The notes beneath the pieces are model-generated. The model saw nothing but the letters and a program-made list of their open reading frames with translations, was not told where the DNA came from and did not search any database. Shown here one piece after another: positions 15,196-24,690 of a stretch of DNA of 64,000 nt. Every line of letters starts with the position of its first letter. The stretch's first letter is position 1. Origin of the DNA: Boudabousia liubingyangii (GTDB lineage: Bacteria; Actinomycetota; Actinomycetes; Actinomycetales; Actinomycetaceae); contig NZ_MQSU01000001.1 of the NCBI RefSeq assembly GCF_001907245.1, positions 146,224-210,223 of the forward strand, given 5' to 3'. A program made the position numbers and the translations under genes.

Positions 15196-15945
15196 CTAGG
15201 CCCCCGGAATCTCTGGATTATTTAGGGCGTATTCACGGTCCAACAGGGGCAGGTGCTCTTTAGTGACCAGACGGGCAGCAATCGCATATTCAACTAGGCG
15301 GGCCCGTCGTTGCATGGCGTTGCCGCCCCGGCCACCACGTAGGCCCTTAACGCCACTGCGGTCAAGTTTTTCGCAGACATTATCAATCTTGCGGTTAAAG
15401 CGAGTTTCGGTCCACCCAATCCGGGCAGCCGCATCCGCAGTCTTCGGAATATCAACCGTGCCGGAACCAATCCTCGAAAGCATCGGTTCTGCCAGGGCCA
15501 GGATCATCATCCTTTGCGAAGCGGTCAGGGTTACGCCACCAACGGTGGTCTCCCCTACGGCCTCGGTCACCGGGGTAACCACAAAATCAGCGTTCGGCGT
15601 CTCAAACTCAACCTCGTAAGTGGTTTGGCCGGCCGTAAATACCACCGTCATGTGGGGAAACACTAACGGTAGACGAGCCCCCGGAGCCAACCACGACTGG
15701 GCGGCCCCACCGGATTCGGCTAGGGTCGCAGAAAGTCGGTTGCCCAGGTTCGCTAGCCACCAGAGTCCCTCATGGTGAATGGCCCGCAGGAAACGACGAT
15801 GCAGGTAAGGATTATCGTCAACGGATAGGTCACCCTCGCGGCCAATATCAAAGGTTTCCCCGGGGAAGACCTGGTAGCGTTCCCCGCAGTAATTAATCAC
15901 TAGCGGGCGCACGGGATCCTGAGTTTGAGTTACTTCCTCCGTCAT
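15196..15945 (-). CDS. FHA-like domain protein with C-terminal helical region
   Basis: A 249-aa cytosolic protein, last gene of the phosphosignalling operon. Residues up to about 110 form a divergent FHA-like module (FDIGREGDLSVDDNPYLHRRF), and the C-terminal half contains helices resembling a winged-helix or sigma-like tail (TASQRMMILALAEPML; GWTETRFNRKIDNVCEKL). The start is the ATG at 15945 overlapping the kinase TGA as ATGA, so translation is coupled to the kinase. Proteins of this FHA plus helical-tail layout accompany Ser/Thr kinases in actinobacteria; the binding partner is not known. Confidence 0.75.
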   Translation of the reverse strand: MTEEVTQTQDPVRPLVINYCGERYQVFPGETFDIGREGDLSVDDNPYLHRRFLRAIHHEGLWWLANLGNRLSATLAESGGAAQSWLAPGARLPLVFPHMTVVFTAGQTTYEVEFETPNADFVVTPVTEAVGETTVGGVTLTASQRMMILALAEPMLSRIGSGTVDIPKTADAAARIGWTETRFNRKIDNVCEKLDRSGVKGLRGGRGGNAMQRRARLVEYAIAARLVTKEHLPLLDREYALNNPEIPGA

Positions 15946-17612
15946 TGGGTATCTCCCTTGTAGTAGACGCAAGCAGTGCGCGTATAGGTGACCTGGACGC
16001 CGTTTAAGAATCCAGCCATCACGAAGCAGTTTTCACCCTTTACCAGGTCAAAAATTGCCGACCGGGCCCAGATTTCTTTCGCCGGGCCCTGCTCAACGCC
16101 GTCTACCTTATGTATCACTCGATAGCTGGGAGTGATGGAAGAATCTTCAACTCCAGAGATATCCCAAGTTAGGCTGTAAATGCTACCCACCTTTTCACCT
16201 TTGAAATCGGTGATTGAGGCGTGTACCGGATTGGTTTGGGGAGACGTTGGTGGATTATCTAGCGAAGAGGAGCCATCTCCAGAAGGTCCTTCCGTGCTGA
16301 AGGTATCACCCTGGTAGGTGAACTCGCCACTGTTCTTTTCTTCCCCATCCACAGTTGGCGAGGACGCTTCTTCGTTTTGATCCGAGTCTTCCGTGGACTG
16401 GGTGGTCTCTTTTTCCGAACGGGCTTCCGGCCAGAAATACCAGCCGGCGGTCACGAAACCGCCCAAGAGGGCCACTGCCGCCGCCCAGGGAACAATTCGA
16501 CGAGCCAAGGAGGCCTTTTTCAGCTGCGGGGTTTCTAGGGTTGAGGAACGCGGGTCAACCTGCCAGTAGGGTGGCAACTGCGACTGCATGCCGGGGGCTA
16601 GGACTCGCAGGGACATGCGAGTCTCATCAGAGGCCTGGATGGTGTGCTCTAGGTTCTCTAGCGCTTGGCGGCCAACTTCTGGCTTGAGTTCATTCTCATT
16701 AGCTCGCACATCGGGGATCGGCCCCTGGGTGGATACTTCCTCGTAGGAAGAAGCCCCCAAAACCTCCATGGTGGTGACAGGCTGTTCTAGGTGTTCCTGC
16801 ACCTGTTGGAGGGCGTAAGCAAACTCAAGGGCACTGTTGTAGCGCTGGTCTGGGCGTGGAGAAAGCGCCGCCAGCAAAATACGGAATAGTTCCGGAGGAA
16901 CATCGTCGCGTGCTAGTGGCGTCACCTCAGAGCGGGCACTGCGGTCCATCAAAGCGAACTCAGTATTGTCCCCACCCGGGATCACGAAGGGCGGGTGCCC
17001 GGTCAAGAAAGTGTAGATCGTAGCCGCAAGGGAATAAATATCAGTCCAGGGGCCTACTACGCCCCATTCGGACTGCTGTTCGGGCGGCGCCCACGGCAAA
17101 GAAAAACCACCCGCGGCCGAGTTTGAAGCCACGGCCGAAGAAGCGATCCCAAAGTCAGTTAGCACAGGCTTTTCGTAGCGGGTCAGCAGCACGTTAGCAG
17201 GTTTGATATCGCGGTGGATAATCCCCGCCTGGTGCATAGTCTGAACCGCACCGGCTAGAAGGATACCGACCTCTAGTGCGCGGGCCACGCTCATGGGCTG
17301 CTTTTTGCAGCGAGCCCCCAAGTCCGGCGGCGGGCAGTATTCCATCACCAGGTAGGGGCGGTCATCTTTAGTCTTACCGGCGGCAAAAACTGAAACTACC
17401 GCCGGGTGGGCGGCGATCTGGGCCATCAGGTTTGTTTCGACCTCAAAGGCGCGTTTGGCTTCGGGACCGCCTTGGCCACGCCAAACTTTTACCGCCACCA
17501 TTCGGCGCGGAACTTCCTGTTCGTAACGGAAAACGTCCGCGAAACCACCGGAACCGAGGTGCTCACGGAAAGTCATGCCGGGGATCTTTGGAGGCGCAGC
17601 AGGGGTTGGCAT
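15942..17612 (-). CDS. Transmembrane serine/threonine protein kinase without PASTA domains
   Basis: A 556-aa Hanks-type kinase. The Gly-rich loop GSGGFADVF (20-28), VAVK lysine K42, catalytic HRDIKPAN (133-140, D135) and DFG (153-155) are intact, so it should be active. After the kinase domain (to about 270) comes a juxtamembrane stretch, one membrane helix (about 373-394), and an extracellular acidic Ser/Glu-rich linker leading to a small C-terminal domain with fibronectin-III-like pattern. No PASTA repeats are present, unlike PknB. The gene abuts an upstream FHA gene and overlaps a downstream one; all three follow a PP2C phosphatase, giving a kinase, phosphatase and phosphothreonine-reader set. 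Confidence 0.93.
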   Translation of the reverse strand: MPTPAAPPKIPGMTFREHLGSGGFADVFRYEQEVPRRMVAVKVWRGQGGPEAKRAFEVETNLMAQIAAHPAVVSVFAAGKTKDDRPYLVMEYCPPPDLGARCKKQPMSVARALEVGILLAGAVQTMHQAGIIHRDIKPANVLLTRYEKPVLTDFGIASSAVASNSAAGGFSLPWAPPEQQSEWGVVGPWTDIYSLAATIYTFLTGHPPFVIPGGDNTEFALMDRSARSEVTPLARDDVPPELFRILLAALSPRPDQRYNSALEFAYALQQVQEHLEQPVTTMEVLGASSYEEVSTQGPIPDVRANENELKPEVGRQALENLEHTIQASDETRMSLRVLAPGMQSQLPPYWQVDPRSSTLETPQLKKASLARRIVPWAAAVALLGGFVTAGWYFWPEARSEKETTQSTEDSDQNEEASSPTVDGEEKNSGEFTYQGDTFSTEGPSGDGSSSLDNPPTSPQTNPVHASITDFKGEKVGSIYSLTWDISGVEDSSITPSYRVIHKVDGVEQGPAKEIWARSAIFDLVKGENCFVMAGFLNGVQVTYTRTACVYYKGDTQ

Positions 17613-18206
17613 CTACAGCACCTCCTTGTAATAGCATGACACTCCATCACCGAGTATCAGTTGGTCCCCATCATGAAGTAGAACTGGCGTAAATGCTACC
17701 AGAGCTGTGGGCTTTAAACCTGATTTTACTAGTAAAGAACCGTTTTTGGTTCCCAAATCGACTACTCTTACCTGCCAGTTATCGACCTGGATACGGCAGT
17801 GACTACGAGAGACCTCATTATTGGGACTATGCACCTTCACCAAGGCCGGGGCCGGGCGCGAATCTTCCACCGCCCGCGGATCGCGTCCAATAACCAGATC
17901 AATCTGTACCGGCACCCGATATTCACCGGGGAAAACCAGTTCCCCTAGGACTGGACGCGGCACCCAACAGGGTTCATCTTGAAGCGGTCCCCCACACTGA
18001 GCACAAAACTGGGCCTCCACCCGGTTGATGTGCCCGGCTGAACACAGTACTGCCAGCAGACGCGGACCAGTGACCACGCTTCCGGGTTTTAAAGGGAACT
18101 GGGTATTCTCTGGAAAGGAGGTATGCTCCCCTAGCCCGGTTTCGCTGGGGTCATCCTCTGGCCAAAGCGTAATCTCTGGGTCAAAGTTCGGATCAAAAGC
18201 GCCCAT
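17613..18206 (-). CDS. Zinc-ribbon and FHA domain protein
   Basis: A protein of about 197 aa with an acidic N-terminus, a treble-Cys/His ribbon (CSAGHINRVEAQFCAQCG, roughly 55-72) and a C-terminal FHA domain (VIGRDPRA, EVSRSHCRI, DLGTKNGSLL). FHA binds phosphothreonine; the ribbon may help partner binding. I prefer ATG at 18206, two bases after the PP2C stop; a GTG at 18215 overlapping that stop is an alternative. The stop directly abuts the kinase start. The reader is probably a substrate or scaffold of the neighbouring kinase, by inference from operon layout. Confidence 0.83.
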   Translation of the reverse strand: MGAFDPNFDPEITLWPEDDPSETGLGEHTSFPENTQFPLKPGSVVTGPRLLAVLCSAGHINRVEAQFCAQCGGPLQDEPCWVPRPVLGELVFPGEYRVPVQIDLVIGRDPRAVEDSRPAPALVKVHSPNNEVSRSHCRIQVDNWQVRVVDLGTKNGSLLVKSGLKPTALVAFTPVLLHDGDQLILGDGVSCYYKEVL

Positions 18207-18207
18207 C

Positions 18208-18990
18208 TCACGCACCTGCGCCCGCCAGTAAATCCAGTACTAGGACCGTAATATTATCCTTCCCGCCGGCGTTCAAAGCGGCCTTCGTCAGACGGTGAGC
18301 AGCCTCTTGCGGGTCCTCATGTTCCAGCAGCAGGGCTCTGATCTGCTGATCTTCCAGTTCGTCACTCAGGCCGTCAGAACAGATTAGGAAGCGGTCCCCC
18401 ACGCGGACCGGAATCGTAAAAATATCAGCGTGAGCATAAGGTCCACTCATGGCTCCCAGCGCACGTGTAATTACATTCCGACTGGTGCTAACCCGCGCCT
18501 CCTGCGGGGTCATCAGACCCGCATCAACCAGTTCTTGCACCTGTGAATGGTCAGTCGTAATCTGCTCCAACTGCCCGCCCACGAAGCGGTAGGTGCGCGA
18601 ATCACCCTCGTTAAAAACTAGCAACTGGTCAACGGTTTTGGTTTCCGAGGTCGCGCTGGAACCGAAAACTAAACCCGAAACGGTAGAACCGGGCGCGTCA
18701 AAAGTCTGCGTGCTTAGTTGATCCGTATAGCGGGCAGCCGCGTTTAGGCACTTACGTAAGGTGCGTTCGGAAACGGGCACGCGCCTTTTTACTTCCGTAA
18801 AGGCCCGCACTACCGCACTGGAAGCTAGGGCCCCGGACTGGTGTCCGCCCATGCCGTCGGCAACTAGGAACCAGGGGGCCTGTGCTAGGTAGGCGTCCTC
18901 GTTATGAGGGCGACGACGACCCGGGTCGGTAACTACCCCGACCGCAAAACTGAGCCCACCGAAAGTACCGGTTGTAGGTTCCTCGGACAT
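18208..18990 (-). CDS. PP2C-family serine/threonine phosphatase
   Basis: A 260-aa metal-dependent phosphatase that would reverse the neighbouring kinase. The PPM motifs are in place: RRRPHNEDAYL, VADGMGGHQSG, the DHS..QELVDAG segment, and the metal-binding CSDGLSDEL and KDNITVLVL near the end. There is no membrane segment. ATG at 18990 is chosen over an upstream TTG at 18996. The gene follows the ferredoxin reductase after 30 nt and is followed at once by the FHA, kinase and FHA genes. Confidence 0.93.
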   Translation of the reverse strand: MSEEPTTGTFGGLSFAVGVVTDPGRRRPHNEDAYLAQAPWFLVADGMGGHQSGALASSAVVRAFTEVKRRVPVSERTLRKCLNAAARYTDQLSTQTFDAPGSTVSGLVFGSSATSETKTVDQLLVFNEGDSRTYRFVGGQLEQITTDHSQVQELVDAGLMTPQEARVSTSRNVITRALGAMSGPYAHADIFTIPVRVGDRFLICSDGLSDELEDQQIRALLLEHEDPQEAAHRLTKAALNAGGKDNITVLVLDLLAGAGA

Positions 18991-19020
18991 AAGCAATCGA
19001 CTGTTAGCTAGCGGCTAGGC

Positions 19021-20451
19021 CTATTCGCCATCGGCCCCGATCAGATCCTCCGGGACCTCTTCGCCGCGGGAAATCGCGGTCATGGCCTTGCGGGATACGA
19101 CCTTCACACGCTCACGCATACCACGGCCTTCGGGTAGTTCACCGAATTCTTCGCCCAGCTTGCGCTCATAGGCATCCAGTAGTTCCCAACCATGCCAGGT
19201 GGTGTACTTGGTGCCACGGCTATCTAGCAGTTCTAGGGTGGCCTGGTGACCGACCTGGTCGGTGGTGGCAGCTAGGCGGCCGGCCTGCGCGTCCTCGACC
19301 AGCTTGGAGATGGTTTCAGCAGCGTCAGACTTGGTGGAGCCAATCAGGCCCACCGGGCCACGACGGACCCAGCCGGTGGCGTACAGGCCGTTCATAACAT
19401 TGCCCTTTTCGTCGGTGACGCGACCGAAAACGGAGGGGATCACGCCGCGCTTATTGTCGAAAGGTAGGCCTTCGACGGGGGAAGAGAAGTAGCCGATGGC
19501 GCGGTAGACGGCCTGGACGGGGGTTTCGACGAACTCGCCGGTGCCCTTGACGTTGCCGGTGCCATCCAGTTCGGTGCGTTCGGTCTTCAGGGCACGAACG
19601 TTACCGTTTTCGTCGGCAAGGATCTCTGCCGGCGAGTGGAACATGTGAATGTGGATGCGGCGGGAGGCGGTGTGCTCTTCCGGCGGGACCATGGCGTAGT
19701 TGGTGAGGGTCTTGACGACCATCTTGGTCTGGTTAGAGGCCTTAATGGCAGCCTGGGAGCCCTCGTCGTAGTCGAAGTCTTCCTCGTAAACGATGACGTC
19801 CACGTCGGGAACTTCGCCTAGTTCGCGCAGTTCCAGCGGGGTGAATTTGACCTGGGCGGGGCCGCGGCGGCCGAAGACGTGCACGTCGGTGACGGGGCTA
19901 TTCTTTAGGCCTTCGTAGACGTTCGCGGGGACCTCGGTGGTGAGGATATCTTCGGGGTGCTTGGCTAGCACGCGAGCCACGTCTAGGGCCACGTTGCCAA
20001 CGCCGAGGACGGCGATTTCCTTGGCTTCTAGCGGCCAGGTGCGCGGGTAGTCCGGGTGGCCGTCGTACCAGGCCACGAAGTCGGCGGCGCCGAAGGACTG
20101 CGGGAGGTCCACACCGGGAATGTTTAGGGGTGCGTCACGGTCAGAACCGGTCGCCAGGATGATCGCGTCGTAGCGTTCCTGTAGTTCGGGGACGGTGATG
20201 TCCTTGCCGACCTCCACGTTGGCGATCAGCTGGATGTCGCCGCGCTGTAGGATGCGGTAGAGCGCGGTGATGATCTGCTTGATACGCGGGTGGTCGGGGG
20301 CGACGCCGTAGCGGACTAGGCCGTAGGGGGCGGGGAGGCGTTCAAATAGGTCGATCCGAACATCTAGTTCAGATTTGGAAAGGATATCCGCAGCGTAGAT
20401 ACCGGCGGGACCGGCACCGATTACAGCAACATGAAGCGGGCGTGCAGACAA
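19021..20451 (-). CDS. fprA: Ferredoxin/adrenodoxin-type NADP+ reductase
   Basis: A 476-aa flavoprotein of the FprA (adrenodoxin reductase-like) group, passing electrons between NADPH and ferredoxin via FAD. Visible are the FAD motif GAGPAGIYAADIL near the N-terminus, the family block PAPYGLVRYGVAPDHP, the NADP motif GVGNVALDVARVL, GRRGPAQVKFTPLELREL, and the C-terminal ATGWVRRGPVGLIGSTKSDA. Translation appears to start at TTG (20451) because an AGGAGG lies 5-6 nt upstream and no ATG fits. It leads the PP2C-FHA-kinase-FHA genes on one strand, though its link to phosphosignalling may be only positional. Confidence 0.92.
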   Translation of the reverse strand: MSARPLHVAVIGAGPAGIYAADILSKSELDVRIDLFERLPAPYGLVRYGVAPDHPRIKQIITALYRILQRGDIQLIANVEVGKDITVPELQERYDAIILATGSDRDAPLNIPGVDLPQSFGAADFVAWYDGHPDYPRTWPLEAKEIAVLGVGNVALDVARVLAKHPEDILTTEVPANVYEGLKNSPVTDVHVFGRRGPAQVKFTPLELRELGEVPDVDVIVYEEDFDYDEGSQAAIKASNQTKMVVKTLTNYAMVPPEEHTASRRIHIHMFHSPAEILADENGNVRALKTERTELDGTGNVKGTGEFVETPVQAVYRAIGYFSSPVEGLPFDNKRGVIPSVFGRVTDEKGNVMNGLYATGWVRRGPVGLIGSTKSDAAETISKLVEDAQAGRLAATTDQVGHQATLELLDSRGTKYTTWHGWELLDAYERKLGEEFGELPEGRGMRERVKVVSRKAMTAISRGEEVPEDLIGADGE

Positions 20452-20567
20452 GTTTGCCTCCTATTTTGGAAAGTTAGACTGCCCTTATTTTAACGGTTAC
20501 GAGGGCGCAGGTTAAGGATTCGGGGAAATCTCACTATGCGCTAATTCGCGCGGGACCTAGTTGGGGG

Positions 20568-21575
20568 TCAGGAAACGCGGTCAACCATGAGGTTCGCGAA
20601 GGCCACGAGGGCTTCCTTGGCTTCCCCTTCGGGGACGGGGCCAAGGGCGTCGATCGCTGAGTCGACCCATTCCTTAGCTAGGGCGCGAGTCTTTTCCATG
20701 ACCGGATTTTCTTTGATGAGGCCAACGACGTGCGCCAGGGCTTCATCAGAGCTGAGGTCACCAGCTAGGGCGTCTAGGATCTGGGCGACGGCAGAGTCCC
20801 CTTCCCCATTGGCGGCTTGGCGACGCAGTAGTAGGACCGGGAGGGTATCGACGCCTTCGCGTAGGTCGGTACCGGGGGTCTTACCACTGACTTCACCGGG
20901 AGAGGTTAGGTCTAGGATGTCGTCGGCGATTTGGAAAGCAACGCCAACTCGGTCACCGTAGAGGGCGACTGCTTCGCGGATCTCTTCGCTGGCGCCACTG
21001 AACATGGCACCGAAGGAGGCGGCGGAAGCAACAAGGGAGCCGGTCTTATCGGCTAGCACTTGGAGGTAGAAGTCCACCTTGTCTTCGCCCTGCTTGGGGC
21101 CGAAGGTTTCATTGAGCTGGCCTAGGCAGAGGCGCTCGAAGGTGGCGGCGTGGAAGTCTACTGCTTCGGGGCCCAGGGCGGCCACTAGGCGGGAGGCCCG
21201 GGCGAAGAGGACGTCACCGGCTAGGATGGCTCGGTTATTGCCCCATTCGATTTGGGCGGCGCTGACGCCACGACGCTGCGGGGCAGAGTCCATGACGTCA
21301 TCGTGGTAGAGGGTCGCTAGGTGGGTTAGTTCCACGGAGGCGGCGGCTTTAACTAGGTGCTCTGGGTCGGGTTGGGGGCCGATCTGGCCGCAGAGCATCA
21401 CTAGTAGCGGGCGCATGCGTTTTCCGCCAGCGACTGCTAGGTGCTTGGTTAGGGGGTCTACGAGGTCGGAAGATCCCTGCACCTGTTCTAGTAGTAGTTC
21501 CTCTACTGACTGCAGCAGCGGTTCGATCCGCTGCTGCAGTTCAGGCATGTCTAGGTTCGGCTGAATAGTGCTCAC
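20568..21575 (-). CDS. Polyprenyl diphosphate synthase
   Basis: A 335-aa trans-isoprenyl diphosphate synthase, condensing isopentenyl diphosphate onto an allylic primer. The two Asp-rich motifs are present: DDVMD (92-96) and DDILD (218-222), with GKRMRP (51-56) upstream. The gene starts with GTG 16 nt after nuoN and is last in the nuo transcript. With the geranylgeranyl-reductase-like gene at the other end of the operon, the parsimonious role is making the menaquinone side chain used by complex I. Chain length cannot be read reliably; residues before the first motif (THLATLYH) suggest medium to long products. Confidence 0.92.
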   Translation of the reverse strand: MSTIQPNLDMPELQQRIEPLLQSVEELLLEQVQGSSDLVDPLTKHLAVAGGKRMRPLLVMLCGQIGPQPDPEHLVKAAASVELTHLATLYHDDVMDSAPQRRGVSAAQIEWGNNRAILAGDVLFARASRLVAALGPEAVDFHAATFERLCLGQLNETFGPKQGEDKVDFYLQVLADKTGSLVASAASFGAMFSGASEEIREAVALYGDRVGVAFQIADDILDLTSPGEVSGKTPGTDLREGVDTLPVLLLRRQAANGEGDSAVAQILDALAGDLSSDEALAHVVGLIKENPVMEKTRALAKEWVDSAIDALGPVPEGEAKEALVAFANLMVDRVS

Positions 21576-21591
21576 CCTAATAGGTTAACTG

Positions 21592-23157
21592 CTAAGAGAG
21601 CAGATTGATAACTAGAGTGGGCATAATGCCTAGGAGCACGGTGGCTAGCGCGCTGAAAGCGATAGCGAACAGTGCGAACCCTTCAGAGGCAACTACGACC
21701 GAACGGTCGTCACGTTCGTAGAAGAACATGTTCCGGATTAGACGGAAGTAGAAGACGGCGGTCGCAGCTGAGGCCAAGACAGCTAGGATCACTAGCGGTA
21801 CGGCACCGATGCGGACTGCGTCAGAGAACAACCAGAACTTACCCATGAAGCCGGCGGTCAACGGGATACCAGCGAAGGACAGCAGGAAGATAGTCATGGA
21901 GACTGCCAACAGCGGGCTTTCCTTAGCTAGGCCGTTCCAGCGGGTCATGTTGGTAGCTTCACCGGTGATGTTGCCCTGTTCATCACGATCACGAACCAGG
22001 GTGATGATCGCGAAGGCACCGACGGTGGCAATACCGTAGGTGAGTAGGTAGAACAGGATCGAGGAGACGGTTCCACTGAAGATACCGTTCTGGCCGGTCA
22101 GGGCGGTCAGGATGAAGCCAGCGTGGGCGATGGAAGAGTATGCGAGCATACGCTTCACGTCGGTCTGGCGTAGACCCATGACGGTACCGTAGATGATGGT
22201 CAGGGCGGCAATGATCCACAGGGAGGCTCGCATACCGGGGAAGACGCCAATGCTGACCGAGTGTAGGACTCGGATGATAGCTAGGAAGGCGGCAACCTTA
22301 ACGCCGGCAGCCATGAAGCCGGTGACGGGGCTGGGAGCACCCTGGTAGACATCGGGGGTCCAGGCGTGGAACGGTACCGCAGCGACCTTGAAGAGCAGGC
22401 CAACTAGGATCATGAGGACAGCCAGGACGAAGAGGACCAGCGCGCCGGCGTCTTTGGACTGGGCGAACTGGATAACCACGTCGGCACGAATAGCGGTCAC
22501 GTTAACCATTCCGAACATGAGGAAGAACAGTGCCGAACCCATGAGGAAGAAAGCGGAAGCAAAAGCACCTAGTAGGAAGTACTTCATGCCGGCTTCCTGA
22601 GAGATTAGGCGAGCGCGGCGTGCTGAAGCTGCCAAGATGTAGAGCGGTAGCGACATGACTTCTAGGGCCACGAATAGCGTTAGTAGGCTGGTGGCCTGTA
22701 CGAAGACCATCATGCCACCTAGGCTGAACATCATGAGCGGGAAGATTTCAGTGCGCTGGTACTGCTTGGTGATGGATAGGTGCTCGTCGGCAGAGCCGGG
22801 GCGGTCAGCGGGCTGGGCGGCAAAGGCACCGTCTAGCTGGCTACTGCGGTCAGCAAAGACCAAGACGGATAGTGCACCTAGTACCAGCAGGATGAGCACC
22901 GCGAAGGTCCCGACCCAGTCCAAGAGTAGCTCTCCCCCGGCGATGGGGACGCTCTGCTGGGGTAGGTCACGGAAGTTCAGGGTGGCCATCACGAAGGCCG
23001 CGATGATCGCCAGCAAGCTGGTGACGATCTGGAAGGGGCGGCGAGCCATTTCCGGGAGGAAGGCTTCCAGTAGTACCTGGACGGCGCCGGTTCCCAGCAC
23101 GATAATGATGGGGCTCAGCGCCCACCAGTTCATAGCAATCTGAGCGGTGGGGTTCAC
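21592..23157 (-). CDS. nuoN: NADH-quinone oxidoreductase subunit N
   Basis: A 521-aa antiporter-like proton-pumping subunit of complex I with about 14 membrane helices. Conserved features are the lysine-bearing AGMKYFLLGAFASAFFL helix, FKVAAVPFHAWTPDVYQGAP, and the MLAYSSIAHAG segment. A hydrophilic loop near residues 110-125 is an insertion typical of actinobacterial NuoN. The start overlaps the nuoM stop by four bases. Confidence 0.97.
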   Translation of the reverse strand: MNPTAQIAMNWWALSPIIIVLGTGAVQVLLEAFLPEMARRPFQIVTSLLAIIAAFVMATLNFRDLPQQSVPIAGGELLLDWVGTFAVLILLVLGALSVLVFADRSSQLDGAFAAQPADRPGSADEHLSITKQYQRTEIFPLMMFSLGGMMVFVQATSLLTLFVALEVMSLPLYILAASARRARLISQEAGMKYFLLGAFASAFFLMGSALFFLMFGMVNVTAIRADVVIQFAQSKDAGALVLFVLAVLMILVGLLFKVAAVPFHAWTPDVYQGAPSPVTGFMAAGVKVAAFLAIIRVLHSVSIGVFPGMRASLWIIAALTIIYGTVMGLRQTDVKRMLAYSSIAHAGFILTALTGQNGIFSGTVSSILFYLLTYGIATVGAFAIITLVRDRDEQGNITGEATNMTRWNGLAKESPLLAVSMTIFLLSFAGIPLTAGFMGKFWLFSDAVRIGAVPLVILAVLASAATAVFYFRLIRNMFFYERDDRSVVVASEGFALFAIAFSALATVLLGIMPTLVINLLS

Positions 23158-24674
23158 TTGTTGCTCCCTTCCACGGAAACGTTGGTGATTTGGACACTGT
23201 CAGAGTAGTTACTTAGGGTGCCGACTAGCGGAGCAGCCCAGACACCGAAAATAACCATCGCGACCAGCAACGGGGTGATAACGACGCGCTCACGAGTATC
23301 AAGGTCGGTCAACTTCATGGCCTTCTCTGGCGGACCGGTGAAGATCTGCTGGTAAGGCAAGAGGATGTAGACCGCGGCGATGATGACCGAGAGGACAGAG
23401 ATGGCAGCGGCCCACGGAAGGACCTGCCAGGTGCCCAGAAGGATCATGTATTCGGGAACGAAGCCGGAGAGACCAGGTAGGGCCACGGAGGCTAGGCCGG
23501 TCATAAGGAAGGTGCCAGCCAGTACCGGGGTGACGCGCTGTAGGCCACCGTAGGCGGCGATGGTAGCGGTGCCACCTCGTTCAATGAGGAAGCCCGAGAG
23601 CAGGAATAGGCCCGCAATGGTCAGACCGTGAGCGACCATGTAAACCATGGCGCCGGTCAGGGCGTAGCGAGAACCAACGAAGATGGCCATCACCATGAAC
23701 CCGAAGTGGGAAACGGAGGTGAAGGAGATCAAGCGGAGTAGGTTCTTAGAGCCTAGGGCAGCTAGGGCACCGTAGAGGATCGAGATGATCGCCAGCACGA
23801 TGATGTAGGGGGCGGCAACCTTGGCGGGGCCAGGGAAGACGTTCAGGCAGACGATGATCATGCCGTAGGTACCGACCTTGTCCAGCACGCCAACTAGGAG
23901 CGTGGAGGTACCGGGGCGGGCGGCCTCGGCAGCGTCAGCCAACCAGGTGTGGACCGGGAACATGGGGGCCTTAATCGCGAAGGCGATGAAGAAGCTCAAG
24001 AAGATGAGCATGTCGCCGGTGGCGGAACCGGTGCTGAGCTTGCCGGACTGGAGGTTCTCATAGAGGAACGCGCCGGGGCCGGGGTTCAGGATCGGCAGGG
24101 CGATGACGCCCACTAGCATGATCAGGCCACCAACCAAGCTGTAGATGACTAGCTTCAGGGCGGCAGCGCGACGTTCTTCGGTGAGGCCGAAGCGGCCGAT
24201 CAGCATGTAGAGCGGGATCAGCATGGCTTCGAAGGCCAGGTAGAAGACGAATAGGTCGCGGGTCGCGAAGATCAGGACCATGAAGAATTCCAGCATGAGG
24301 ACTAGAGCGGCGTAGGTGCCGGCGTCCTTGGGATCCTGGTCTAGGTTTTTCTCGGCTAGTAGTACTAGCGGTACTAGTGCGGCAGCTAGCAGCAGCATCA
24401 CTAGGGAGAGGCTGGTGATACCCATGGCCCAGGAGGTTCCGAAAAGCGGAATCCAGGAGTAGGTCTCTGCTAGCTGGTAGGCATTGCCCGCGTGGCCGAA
24501 GTCGAACTGGGTGGCAACGACGATCATGAGCGCTAGTTCGATGACTGCGGCGCCTAGACCTAGGTTGCGTCCGTTTCGACGGGCGGCGGGGATCGCCAGA
24601 ATCAGGATGCTTGCCAGTAGTGGCCAGACGGTCACAATGGTGAGCAAGTGGGTGGAGGAGTTTAGGATTTCCAT
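23154..24674 (-). CDS. nuoM: NADH-quinone oxidoreductase subunit M
   Basis: A 506-aa antiporter-like membrane subunit. FYLAFEAMLIPLYMLIG holds the membrane-buried Glu, KAPMFPVHTWLADAAEAA the characteristic Lys/His helix, and ISFTSVSHFGFMVMAIF the second conserved motif. It lies between nuoL (16 nt upstream) and nuoN (four-base overlap). Confidence 0.97.
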   Translation of the reverse strand: MEILNSSTHLLTIVTVWPLLASILILAIPAARRNGRNLGLGAAVIELALMIVVATQFDFGHAGNAYQLAETYSWIPLFGTSWAMGITSLSLVMLLLAAALVPLVLLAEKNLDQDPKDAGTYAALVLMLEFFMVLIFATRDLFVFYLAFEAMLIPLYMLIGRFGLTEERRAAALKLVIYSLVGGLIMLVGVIALPILNPGPGAFLYENLQSGKLSTGSATGDMLIFLSFFIAFAIKAPMFPVHTWLADAAEAARPGTSTLLVGVLDKVGTYGMIIVCLNVFPGPAKVAAPYIIVLAIISILYGALAALGSKNLLRLISFTSVSHFGFMVMAIFVGSRYALTGAMVYMVAHGLTIAGLFLLSGFLIERGGTATIAAYGGLQRVTPVLAGTFLMTGLASVALPGLSGFVPEYMILLGTWQVLPWAAAISVLSVIIAAVYILLPYQQIFTGPPEKAMKLTDLDTRERVVITPLLVAMVIFGVWAAPLVGTLSNYSDSVQITNVSVEGSNK

Positions 24675-24690
24675 TTCTTTTCCTTCCGCC

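Noticed and set aside
22655-23143. 162-codon plus-strand frame inside nuoN
   Set aside because: It mirrors nuoN, has the residue bias of an antisense shadow frame (Ser/Arg/Lys-rich), and no ribosome binding site.
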